From Campylobacter sp. US33a (GTDB taxonomy: Bacteria > Campylobacterota > Campylobacteria > Campylobacterales > Campylobacteraceae): a stretch of 64,000 bases of DNA. Of this stretch, positions 31,374-40,292 are shown piece by piece. The stretch spans positions 1-64,000 of the forward strand of contig NZ_RYYL01000009.1 in assembly GCF_004378855.1 (NCBI RefSeq). Reading direction: 5' to 3'. A model generated the notes under the pieces. That model made no database searches. It had not been told where the DNA came from and saw only the letters and a list, made by a program, of their open reading frames with translations. The stretch's first letter is position 1. The number at the start of each line of letters is the position of its first letter. Made by a program: the position numbers and the translations under genes.

Positions 31374-33574
31374 CTTTGTCCTATTTTTTCTATAATGGCA
31401 TTAAAAGTCGCACTTGGACGCATAATTTTATTTACTTTTTCATCATCAAATTTATAATAACCGCCAAGATCAACTTTAACTCCTTGTGCATCATTAAATT
31501 CAGCTCTAATTTTTTCTTCATTAGAAGAAAGCTCTAAAGCAATATCTTTAAAAAAGCTTTGAAGTTCCATATCATTTGCTTGCCTTGCTAAATGATTTGC
31601 AAAATACATGGCCAAATAAAAATGACTCGTGCGATTATCATCCTCTTTGACTTTTCTTGATGGAGCTTTATTGTTTTCAAGCCATTCTCCTATAGCTTCA
31701 TCAAGACATTCTGCCAAAACTTTGGCTTTGTGATGATTGCATTTATTGGCATAAAATTCTAAACTCGCTTGTAAAGCTAAAAACTCACCCAAACTATCCC
31801 AACGCAAATGATTTTCTTCTACTAGTTGCTCCACTTGCTTCGGTGCTGACCCACCAGCTCCTGTTTCAAACATTGCCCCACCATTTAACATAGGTACAAC
31901 AGACAACATTTTTGCACTAGTTCCAAGCTCTAAAATAGGGAAAAGGTCGGTTAAATAATCTCTTAGCACATTTCCTGTGATAGAAATCACATCTTTTCCT
32001 CCGCGGATAAGCTCTAAACTTTTTAAACAAGCATCATATGGTGCTAAAATAGCTATATTTTTACCCTTTTCTTTCAAGCGATTTTGCACCAATTCGATCA
32101 TAATTTTATTGCTTGCTCTTTTGCTATCCAGCCAAAAAATCGCTTCGGTACTTGTTAAATCAGCTCTTTCAATGCCTAAATCGATCCAATTTAACACCGC
32201 ATCAAATTTAGCTTGATTAGCCCTATAGATATCGCCTTTCTTAACCTTATGCTCCAATAAAACTTTACCATTAACAATGATTTTAAAAGTCCCATCTTCT
32301 TTAGCCACAAAGGTTTTATCATGCGAGCCGTATTCTTGAGCTTTTTTGGCCATTAAACCCACATTTGAAACACTGCCTAATTTCGCAGGATTCAAAGTGC
32401 CATTCTTACGCAAATCTTCAATTACAGCCTCGTAAATAGTCGCATAAGTTTGATCAGGAATGACTGCATTAGTATCTTTTTCTTTGCCTTCTTTATCCCA
32501 CAATCTTGCACCATTTTTAAGCATTGCAGGCATAGAAGCATCAACAATCACATCGCTTGGTACATGTAAATTTGTAATACCTTTGTCTGAATTTACCATA
32601 GAAATATCAGCAGAATTAGTCAAAATTTCATTATATTTTTTTAAAATTTCATCTTTTTTGCTTGAAGTTTCAACCTTGCTTAAAAGCTCACTTAGTCCAT
32701 TATTTGGATTGATTCCTAGTTTTTCAAATTCATCTTTAAATTCTACAAATAACTCTTTAAAGAAAGTGCTTACCGCATAACCAAAAAGTATAGGGTCGCT
32801 TACTTTCATCATTGTAGCTTTTAAATGCAATGAAAAAAGCACATCATCGTCTTTGCTGGCTTTAATTTCTTTGGCATAAAATTCTTGCAACTTTGCTACA
32901 TCCATAAAAGTAGCGTCTAAAATTTCATTCTTTTCAAGTTTTAAACCTTCTTTTAAAACTTCACTTTTGCCATTATTTCCTACAAATTCGATACTGGCAA
33001 CGCAATCCTCATTGATTAAAACCGCTTTCTCATTAGAGAAAAAATCACCTTCCTTCATATAAGAAACACGAGTTTTTGAATTAGGATTAAACTCAACCAC
33101 ACGATAAGGATTATTTTTCGCATAGTCCTTAACTGCTTTAGTAGAGCGACGATCAGAGTTTCCTTGTCTTAATACAGGATTAACCGCAGAACCTAAAACT
33201 TTTTGATATTTTGCTTTAATTTGCGCTTCTTCATCATTCTTTGGCTCATCTGGGTAATTTGGTAACATATAACCCTTGGTTTGCAATTCTTTAATTGCTG
33301 CTTTAAGTTGCGGAATAGATGCTGAAATATTAGGTGTTTTAATGAGATTTGCTTGCGGATTTTTTACAAGTTCACCTAAAATTTCTAAAGCATCTTCGCA
33401 TTTTTGCGTATCTTTTAGATATTCACCAAAATTAGCCAAAATTCTTCCAGACAAAGAAATATCGGAAGTCTTAACACTTATATTAACTCTATTTAAAAAA
33501 GCCTGCACTATAGGCAAAAAAGAATAAGTCGCAAGAGCGGGCGACTCATCTGTTAGTGTATAAGTTATGTGCAT
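31370..33574 (-). CDS. icd: Isocitrate dehydrogenase, monomeric NADP type
   Basis: 734 residues, the size of the monomeric IDH family and unlike the ~415-residue dimeric type. Characteristic stretches are ITYTLTDESPALATYSFLPI, LRQGNSDRRSTKAVKDYAK, SLHLKATMMKVSDPILFG, WLDSKRASNKIMIEL and NRTSHFYLAMYFANHLA. It is the first gene of the icd-mdh-sucC-sucD-oorDABC operon, which places the whole oxidative branch from isocitrate to succinate under one promoter in 33575-33693. Confidence 0.97.
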   Translation of the reverse strand: MHITYTLTDESPALATYSFLPIVQAFLNRVNISVKTSDISLSGRILANFGEYLKDTQKCEDALEILGELVKNPQANLIKTPNISASIPQLKAAIKELQTKGYMLPNYPDEPKNDEEAQIKAKYQKVLGSAVNPVLRQGNSDRRSTKAVKDYAKNNPYRVVEFNPNSKTRVSYMKEGDFFSNEKAVLINEDCVASIEFVGNNGKSEVLKEGLKLEKNEILDATFMDVAKLQEFYAKEIKASKDDDVLFSLHLKATMMKVSDPILFGYAVSTFFKELFVEFKDEFEKLGINPNNGLSELLSKVETSSKKDEILKKYNEILTNSADISMVNSDKGITNLHVPSDVIVDASMPAMLKNGARLWDKEGKEKDTNAVIPDQTYATIYEAVIEDLRKNGTLNPAKLGSVSNVGLMAKKAQEYGSHDKTFVAKEDGTFKIIVNGKVLLEHKVKKGDIYRANQAKFDAVLNWIDLGIERADLTSTEAIFWLDSKRASNKIMIELVQNRLKEKGKNIAILAPYDACLKSLELIRGGKDVISITGNVLRDYLTDLFPILELGTSAKMLSVVPMLNGGAMFETGAGGSAPKQVEQLVEENHLRWDSLGEFLALQASLEFYANKCNHHKAKVLAECLDEAIGEWLENNKAPSRKVKEDDNRTSHFYLAMYFANHLARQANDMELQSFFKDIALELSSNEEKIRAEFNDAQGVKVDLGGYYKFDDEKVNKIMRPSATFNAIIEKIGQR

Positions 33575-33693
33575 CTTATTCCTTTTATTTTATTTTCCTC
33601 TGACAATATATAACAAAGTAGATTAAAAAATAAAATTTTATTTCAACGAATTTTTATTATGTCTTAAATTTACACACTTAACTTAAAAATTAC

Positions 33694-36234
33694 TTAATTA
33701 AATAAATTTGCTGGCAATTCAAAAATATTTTTTATCAAATTTAAAGGTGTTTTTAAGGTCTCTGTTAAAATTTGAGTGTGAAATTCCGGATTATCAATTT
33801 GTCCATCAACCTTTACCGTTGTTGAAATTTCTCTGTTTTTACCTAAAACAATTTGATTAATAATAGGAACTTTAGAAATAGCTTCAGATGTTGATTTAAG
33901 GGTTTTTAATTGCAAGTCAATATTTAAAACATTACTTTTTAAATTAATCACCCCAGTACCTAAAATATCAATACTATCTCCATCTAAATTTAAACCTTCC
34001 AAAGTTAAAATATCACCTTTTCTATTAAATACAACTGCACCTTTTTCTACATTTAAACCCTTCTCGTTAAAAGTGGGTGTTTTAAAAAGCAATAAACTCG
34101 GAATTGTGTCCAAAAAACTTACCAATTGATTTTGAAACTTCAGGCCTGTAAAATGAGTATTTTTAATCCAAATCTTACCCTTATATTCTTTCGAACTTTT
34201 ACCTTCTATTAAAAAATTAAAAACTCCATTTTCAACCACCGTTCTTCCAAAAAAATTATTTAAAACTTCATCGCTAATATTAGAAATTTTTAAAATCATT
34301 TTTTCAGAATTAAATTCAAGATCAAAGTCACTTTGTTTATAATTTGCTACAACTTTTACATGATCATTTAAAAGATTTGCTTTAAGATTATCAAAACTTA
34401 AGGTTTTATTAAAATCTTGCAAAAACAAAGCACTATTTTGCGCATTTATGTAAGTAGGTTTGCTGACAATATGTGTGGTAATTTTTTCACTGTCTGAATT
34501 TTTATAGGCTAATTTTAAATTTTTTATAAAAATATGATTAACATCATCATTTAAATCAGCACTTACTAATTCACTTTGGGTTCTAATTTTTATACCACTA
34601 GAATTTTTACTTATAAAAAAACTATCTTTAACATAAGGCTTATCATTGGCATAAAATTCGCTGTCAAATATACCATTTTTCACTACCATTTCAAAATTAT
34701 CAAAATCCTTAGTATAAAAAGTAATATCTTCAGTATTTTGAAATTTAAATTTTTGCAATAATTCCGAATAAGGTTCAAATTTTTTAAATGAATGCACCCT
34801 TAAAAATAAACCGTCGCTTAAATTCATATCCAAACCCCATTCTGAAGAGCTTAACCTTTTTTCACCTTCAAAATCAAATACAAATTGCATATTCTCATTT
34901 TTCATATCAAGTAGCATTGGTAAAGAAAGTTTGCTTAAATTTAAATCAAAAATCCCCTGCTTTTGAAAAAAATTTATACTAGCATTAAGTTCTGCTTTTA
35001 AAAAATCACTTTCCATATTTGGCACTATTATACTGGCTTTTTCATCTTTTAAAATGACTTTTGCTGCACTGACATTAAGATCAAACAAATCAAGCTTTGC
35101 ATCCTGCATATCAAATTCACCCAAATAATACACAGAATTTTGTGCTTGAAAAGGAATTTTTAAAATCAAATCACTTTTTAACTTTCCACTTAATTGATTA
35201 AAAGGTAAATCAATATCATAAAGTTTTAAAATTTTATTAACATTTTTATCTAATAAAAGCTGGGAAGATTTTATATGAAGAAAAATGCCTATTTTGTCAC
35301 TTTGCATAATATCATATAAATACACCTTGCTTTGAGAAATATCATATTGATTAAATGCAGCTTCTTTAAAATTGAAATCTAATTTTTGCTTGCTCAAATT
35401 CATATCAAGATGAGGAATTTTAATCGCATCTATATTATCATCGAGCTTTACTAAAACATTTTTTGCATAACCAAAAGCTTTAATTTCATCATAATAATAA
35501 TTATTATGTGCCAAATCTGCAAACCCACTAAAATAATCAAAATGATAAAAATCGCCCTTCACTTTTTTGCCAACCCATTCAAGTAAATGAGAATCTAGAT
35601 TATATTTTTGATTGATTTTCAATAAAACCTTTTCTATATCATAAATATTAATATCTTCTAGTTTATAGGCCAATTGATTTTTTTTATAAGAAAACGAAGC
35701 ATTAAAATCTACTTCAGGAGCGGTAACTTTACCACTAAAAAAATAAAATTCACTATTGGTATTAATAGAAATATTTCCATCAACACTAGCATTATAATCT
35801 TTTACTTTCATTTTTATAATATTAGCATTTATTTCATTTTCAGTTCTTTGTAAATTCAATTTTAAAAATAAAGTAGGATTGTTGATAAAAAACTCATTAT
35901 TTTTAAATAGAAACTGAAATTCTTGTCCCTTGATATTCAAATTTTCAATATTAATTTCTTGAGTGAAAAAATAAAGATATTTTAAACCTTTGCTGATATC
36001 AAAAATTTCTCTTGCCATGCTTTGACTCTGGATTGAGCTTGCGTTATCATCTTCTTTAAAACTAATTTTTTTTGCTCTTACAATTAATTTTTTATCTATT
36101 TTAATATATAATTGCTCAAGTTTTAAAAAATCGAAATTCAAGCTTGATATAGAAATACCAAATTTTAAAATCACAAAAAGGATAAAAAACACAATGAAAA
36201 TAAGTCCAAAAACGCGTGCAATTTTTTTTATCAT
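33694..36234 (-). CDS. AsmA/YhdP-like envelope protein
   Basis: 846 residues with one N-terminal transmembrane segment (VFGLIFIVFFILFVILKFGI, ~8-27). A long beta-strand-rich periplasmic body follows, with a C-terminal AsmA-like region (GLNVEKGAVVFNRKGDILTLEGLNLDG...). AsmA-like proteins span the periplasm and are linked to phospholipid transport to the outer membrane. The N-terminal 41 bp overlap the divergent mltG start region, which is unusual. Its promoter must lie inside mltG. Confidence 0.75.
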   Translation of the reverse strand: MIKKIARVFGLIFIVFFILFVILKFGISISSLNFDFLKLEQLYIKIDKKLIVRAKKISFKEDDNASSIQSQSMAREIFDISKGLKYLYFFTQEINIENLNIKGQEFQFLFKNNEFFINNPTLFLKLNLQRTENEINANIIKMKVKDYNASVDGNISINTNSEFYFFSGKVTAPEVDFNASFSYKKNQLAYKLEDINIYDIEKVLLKINQKYNLDSHLLEWVGKKVKGDFYHFDYFSGFADLAHNNYYYDEIKAFGYAKNVLVKLDDNIDAIKIPHLDMNLSKQKLDFNFKEAAFNQYDISQSKVYLYDIMQSDKIGIFLHIKSSQLLLDKNVNKILKLYDIDLPFNQLSGKLKSDLILKIPFQAQNSVYYLGEFDMQDAKLDLFDLNVSAAKVILKDEKASIIVPNMESDFLKAELNASINFFQKQGIFDLNLSKLSLPMLLDMKNENMQFVFDFEGEKRLSSSEWGLDMNLSDGLFLRVHSFKKFEPYSELLQKFKFQNTEDITFYTKDFDNFEMVVKNGIFDSEFYANDKPYVKDSFFISKNSSGIKIRTQSELVSADLNDDVNHIFIKNLKLAYKNSDSEKITTHIVSKPTYINAQNSALFLQDFNKTLSFDNLKANLLNDHVKVVANYKQSDFDLEFNSEKMILKISNISDEVLNNFFGRTVVENGVFNFLIEGKSSKEYKGKIWIKNTHFTGLKFQNQLVSFLDTIPSLLLFKTPTFNEKGLNVEKGAVVFNRKGDILTLEGLNLDGDSIDILGTGVINLKSNVLNIDLQLKTLKSTSEAISKVPIINQIVLGKNREISTTVKVDGQIDNPEFHTQILTETLKTPLNLIKNIFELPANLFN

Positions 36235-37183
36235 TTCAAATTTCTTTCTTATTTTAATCCTTGCAATTTTTTATTATTTACTTTTGCCTATAAAAAGCAA
36301 TAGTGTTGTTTACATACCGCAAGGTTCAGTAGGACAAATTATAACCTATTTAAATAACAATCACTACAATATGAGCAAAATTGACAAATATATTTTATTT
36401 CTCCTAGGCCACCCTCAATCTGGCTGGATCAATATAGGCACAAAACCTCTTAATAAAGTCGAATTTTTACACAAACTTACTGTTGCTAAAGCCGCACTTG
36501 AAAGCATTACTTTAATACCAGGCGAAACAACAATCATTTTTTTAGAACAACTTGCAAATCAGCTAAATTTAAATAAAGAAAAATTACTCGCAGAGTACAA
36601 AAAACAAGCCGAATTTGAAGAGGGTATGCTTTATCCAGAAACTTACAAAATTCCAAAAGGAATTACAGAGCCTTTATTGATTTATTTTTTACTAAAACAT
36701 TCAGAAAATACTTATAAAAAAATCGCCATGCATTATCTTACCTTGGATGATCTTAAAAGTAGAAAATGGCGTGAGATTATCATTGCAGCATCTGTCGTGC
36801 AAAAAGAAGCGGCAAATAATGATGAAATGCAGATGGTTGCCAGTGTGATTTATAACCGTTTAAGAAAAGGAATGAAACTTCAAATGGATGGGACGCTAAA
36901 TTATGGAATTTACTCCCATACTAAAGTAACACCTGAGAGAATAAGACAAGACAACAGTTATTATAATACTTACAAATTTGAAGGTTTTCCCAAAGAAGCA
37001 GTCTGCAATGTATCAATAAACGCCATTCGTGCTGTAATTTTTGAAAAAAGATTTTTCGATAAAAATAAAAAAGGCTCAAGTGATTATTTATATTTTATGA
37101 GAGATAAACAGAGCGGAAAACATATTTTCAGTACAAATTTAAATGATCACAATAAAGCTATTGATTTGCAAAAAGGCAAATGA
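36194..37183 (+). CDS. mltG: Endolytic transglycosylase MltG (YceG-like)
   Basis: 329 residues with an N-terminal membrane anchor (AIFFIISNFFLILILAIFYYLLL, ~9-31) and a YceG domain. IPGETTIIFLEQLA begins the LysM-like part; ASVVQKEAANNDEMQMVASVIYNRL contains the catalytic Glu, and MDGTLNYG follows. It cleaves nascent peptidoglycan strands in the periplasm. AAAGGA lies 11 bases before the ATG. The start overlaps the opposite gene by 41 bp, and the next in-frame ATG is 60 codons in and would remove the anchor. Confidence 0.88.
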   Translation: MKISPKTRAIFFIISNFFLILILAIFYYLLLPIKSNSVVYIPQGSVGQIITYLNNNHYNMSKIDKYILFLLGHPQSGWINIGTKPLNKVEFLHKLTVAKAALESITLIPGETTIIFLEQLANQLNLNKEKLLAEYKKQAEFEEGMLYPETYKIPKGITEPLLIYFLLKHSENTYKKIAMHYLTLDDLKSRKWREIIIAASVVQKEAANNDEMQMVASVIYNRLRKGMKLQMDGTLNYGIYSHTKVTPERIRQDNSYYNTYKFEGFPKEAVCNVSINAIRAVIFEKRFFDKNKKGSSDYLYFMRDKQSGKHIFSTNLNDHNKAIDLQKGK

Positions 37184-37193
37184 TTTTTAAAAT

Positions 37194-37211
37194 TTGGAAT
37201 AATAATTGCTT
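37194..37211 (+). promoter_or_regulatory. Sigma-54 promoter for flgBC-fliE
   Basis: TTGG (ending 37197) and TTGCTT (from 37206) are separated by exactly ten bases between the GG and GC dinucleotides, the invariant -24/-12 spacing of RpoN promoters. It lies ~33 bp before the flgB ATG. RpoN control of rod/hook genes is established in C. jejuni. Confidence 0.8.
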
Positions 37212-37243
37212 ATATCTTTAAAATTAAAAAAAAGGAGTTTCAA

Positions 37244-37675
37244 ATGATAAGCCCATTTAAATCAAAAGAGCTTGTAGCTAGTGCTTTGGCGGGAAGAAAT
37301 TTAAGAAACCAACTTATAAATTCAAACCTTGCAAATGTTGATACCCCTTTTTACAAAGCAAAAGATATAGAATTTGAAACCGCTTTGGTTAATCGTGCAA
37401 ATGAAATTTTTAAAAAAAATGACAACAAAGAATTACAATTAGCTATAACCGAAGAAGGACATCAAAAACCTTGGAAATTCCCAGATCCTAACAAATCAAC
37501 CATTTATTTAAGAGATGGGCATTTAGCAAGAAATGATGCAAATACTGTAGATTTGGATGTTGAAACCACAGAAATGAGTAAAAATACAATTATGATTACT
37601 GCTCTTGATGGGGTTCTAAGAAGACAAAGTAATATTTTCAGTTCTATACTTGATGCAAGTTCTAAATTAAGTTAA
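37244..37675 (+). CDS. flgB: Flagellar basal-body rod protein FlgB
   Basis: 143 residues. The N-terminal rod motif LRNQLINSNLANVDTPFYKAKDIEF (~21-45) and the C-terminal helix (VDLDVETTEMSKNTIMITAL) match FlgB. It is a proximal rod component exported by the flagellar type III apparatus. AAGGAG precedes the start. It is first of three closely spaced genes. Confidence 0.95.
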   Translation: MISPFKSKELVASALAGRNLRNQLINSNLANVDTPFYKAKDIEFETALVNRANEIFKKNDNKELQLAITEEGHQKPWKFPDPNKSTIYLRDGHLARNDANTVDLDVETTEMSKNTIMITALDGVLRRQSNIFSSILDASSKLS

Positions 37676-37684
37676 AGGTAAATT

Positions 37685-38179
37685 ATGGCATACTTAAGCG
37701 ATTTTGATATTAGCGGATATGGTTTAAGTGCTCAACGCTTTAGAATGAATGTAATTAGCTCCAATATAGCTAATGCAAACACAACCAGAACAGCAGAAGG
37801 CGGACCTTATAGAAGACGCGAAGTGATCTTTAAAGCAACAGATTTTGATAAGCTTTTAAATGAGCAAATCAGCAAAGATAATAATTTTTTAAAATATGAA
37901 AATCCTTTAAACGATCCAAGTTCACTTAAAGATGGCAAGCCTGCAATTCAAAGCGTTGTAGTGGATAAAGTAGTAAGAGATGATAAAGATTTTCGCATGA
38001 AATATGAGCCAAATCATCCTGATGCAAATGCACAAGGTTATGTTGCTTATCCAAATATAAATCCTGTCATTGAAATGGCCGATTTAATAGAAGCAACAAG
38101 AGCTTATCAAGCTAATGTCAGTGCTTTTACAAGTGCAAAAACTATTGCACAAAGTGCGATTGATTTATTAAAAGGATAA
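37685..38179 (+). CDS. flgC: Flagellar basal-body rod protein FlgC
   Basis: 164 residues. It has the N-terminal rod motif RMNVISSNIANANTTRTAEGGPYRRREV and a C-terminal DLIEATRAYQANVSAFTSAKTI heptad helix. It is a proximal rod subunit, 9 bp after flgB. Confidence 0.95.
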   Translation: MAYLSDFDISGYGLSAQRFRMNVISSNIANANTTRTAEGGPYRRREVIFKATDFDKLLNEQISKDNNFLKYENPLNDPSSLKDGKPAIQSVVVDKVVRDDKDFRMKYEPNHPDANAQGYVAYPNINPVIEMADLIEATRAYQANVSAFTSAKTIAQSAIDLLKG

Positions 38180-38186
38180 AAAATAA

Positions 38187-38480
38187 ATGAATAGTATAGA
38201 TAAAATAGGAACACTAAATACAAATCAGAGCCAAGAAAATAAGCAAAATAATAACATAGGCGATGAATTTTCTAAATTACTTAAAAATGAAATAGAAGAT
38301 TTAGATAAAACACAAAAAACAGCAGAAGCTGCGATGACTGATATTGCTACAGGGGAAGTAAAAGATTTACATCAAGCAGCTATTGCTATTACAAAAGCCG
38401 AAAGTAGCATGAAATTTATGCTAGAAGTTAGAAATAAAGCTATTAATGCTTATAAAGAAATCACAAGAACACAAATTTAA
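38187..38480 (+). CDS. fliE: Flagellar hook-basal body complex protein FliE
   Basis: 97 residues. The N-terminal 35 are Asn/Gln-rich; LHQAAIAITKAESSMKFMLEVRNKAINAYKEI is the conserved FliE C-terminus. It joins the MS ring to the rod. It is the third gene of the sigma-54 operon. Confidence 0.94.
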   Translation: MNSIDKIGTLNTNQSQENKQNNNIGDEFSKLLKNEIEDLDKTQKTAEAAMTDIATGEVKDLHQAAIAITKAESSMKFMLEVRNKAINAYKEITRTQI

Positions 38481-38495
38481 TCGTACCATAAAACG

Positions 38496-40292
38496 ATGCA
38501 AGAAAACAACAAAAATAGAAAAACAAAAGTTGCTTTTGCCTTTTGTATGGCATCGTTTTTTATGCTACTTTTTCTCAGTTCTGCCTTTTTTCTTACCTCA
38601 AAAAGACACATTCCTAATACAGAAAAAGACCAATACACCACTGCTTTAAGAGGCAATATTATCACAAAGGATAATTTTACAATTTCAACTTCAAGACAAG
38701 TTTATCGTGCAGAAATTGATTTAAGAAGCATGAATCCTGAAAAATTTGAACTTTTTCTAAAGCTTTTTGAAATTTATAGCGGCGCAGATAAAGCGCAAAT
38801 GCAAGATATTAAAAAAAGACTTAAAAGCAAAAAGAAAAACTATAATTTTATTTTGATACAAAATTTAGATTCCAAGCATGCAAGCTATCTTAAAGAACTT
38901 TCAAAAAAACTTTATGTTCAAGGTTTTTTTAAAGCCTTTACTAATAGCAATGGCAAAGTAGAAACTAGGGGTTTAAATGTTGTAGAACACAAAGAAGATC
39001 GAATTTATATGTCTTTGGACTCACTCACCCCAACTATTGGTTACACAAGAGTTGTTTTAGATGAGCAAAATAATATTTTAAAAAATATTGGTGTAAAAGG
39101 CTTAGAAAAATATTACGATGAATGCCTTATGCCTTTACAAGATGAAAAAATTCAAGGCTTAAAAGATATAGGCGGAAATATTATCTTAAATTTAGATTCA
39201 GTAGAAAAAAAACGAATTGATGGTTGTGATTTATATATTAACATATCTCTAAAATTACAAAAAACCATTGAAAAACTCATAGATCGAAGAAATTTAGACC
39301 TTAAAGCTAATGAAATTGTAGTTGGGGTGATGGAAAGCAAAAGTGGTAAAATTTTAGCCCTTGCAAGCACAAGAAGATATAATCCTGCAAACCGCGGAGA
39401 AGACTTATCTGTTTTAAATGCTAGTGCCATTGAATACAGCTACGAAGCGGGTTCTGTTATAAAACCTTTTATATTTACCACAGCTTTAAGATTAGACAAA
39501 TTAAAACCAGATGAAATCATCAATACTCACGGCGGTAAATACAAACTGGGTCGCTACACCATAACAGACACTCATAAATCTGATAAAATGAGTATTGAAG
39601 AAGTCATTACTTACTCATCAAATATCGGTATGATAGAAATTGCAAAGCGTTTGAGTAATTTAGAAATTATTTCAGGGCTTAAAATTTTTAGATTTGGAGA
39701 AAAAAGTGGCATTGATCTTCCTTATGAACAAAAGGGAGAATTGCCAAATCCTAATAGATTAAGAGAGATAGAAAAAGCCGTTTTAAGCTATGGTTATGGA
39801 CTTAAAACGACTTTTATACAACTGCTAGCTGCCTATAATGTTTTTAATAATAATGGTTATTATACCTCTCCACGCATTGGAGATAAAATTTATCAAAATG
39901 GTAGATTTATAATGCTTAATGAAGAAAATGCCGAGCAAGAAAGAATTCTTTCTGCTAGTGGAGCTAAAAAAATGCAAGAAATTTTAATCGCCGTAATTGA
40001 AAAAGGCACAGGAAAAAAAGTGTTAACCCAAGGTTTAACCATAGGTGGAAAAACAGGGACAGCAAGAATTGCTGAAAGACAAGGGTATACTTCTAATCGT
40101 TACAATGCTTCATTTTTTGGCTTTGCTAATGATAAAAACAACGCTTACACCATAGGAGTTTTAGTGCGAAATCCTACCAAGCCTTATAGCTATTATGCTG
40201 CACAAAGTGCTTTACCTATTTTTAAGGATGTAGTAGATATTTTACTCTCCCAAGATTTATTAAAACTTGATATTAATGCAACAGTTCAATAA
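38496..40292 (+). CDS. Penicillin-binding protein (FtsI/PBP2-like transpeptidase)
   Basis: 598 residues with a membrane anchor at ~12-32 (VAFAFCMASFFMLLFLSSAFF) and a dimerisation domain. The transpeptidase motifs are SVIK (in EAGSVIKPFIF, the active Ser), SSN (ITYSSNIGM) and KTGTAR. It cross-links septal or lateral peptidoglycan; annotated pbpB/ftsI in C. jejuni. It begins 15 bp after fliE, so flagellar RpoN transcripts may read into it. It converges with recG, overlapping by 7 bp. Confidence 0.92.
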   Translation: MQENNKNRKTKVAFAFCMASFFMLLFLSSAFFLTSKRHIPNTEKDQYTTALRGNIITKDNFTISTSRQVYRAEIDLRSMNPEKFELFLKLFEIYSGADKAQMQDIKKRLKSKKKNYNFILIQNLDSKHASYLKELSKKLYVQGFFKAFTNSNGKVETRGLNVVEHKEDRIYMSLDSLTPTIGYTRVVLDEQNNILKNIGVKGLEKYYDECLMPLQDEKIQGLKDIGGNIILNLDSVEKKRIDGCDLYINISLKLQKTIEKLIDRRNLDLKANEIVVGVMESKSGKILALASTRRYNPANRGEDLSVLNASAIEYSYEAGSVIKPFIFTTALRLDKLKPDEIINTHGGKYKLGRYTITDTHKSDKMSIEEVITYSSNIGMIEIAKRLSNLEIISGLKIFRFGEKSGIDLPYEQKGELPNPNRLREIEKAVLSYGYGLKTTFIQLLAAYNVFNNNGYYTSPRIGDKIYQNGRFIMLNEENAEQERILSASGAKKMQEILIAVIEKGTGKKVLTQGLTIGGKTGTARIAERQGYTSNRYNASFFGFANDKNNAYTIGVLVRNPTKPYSYYAAQSALPIFKDVVDILLSQDLLKLDINATVQ

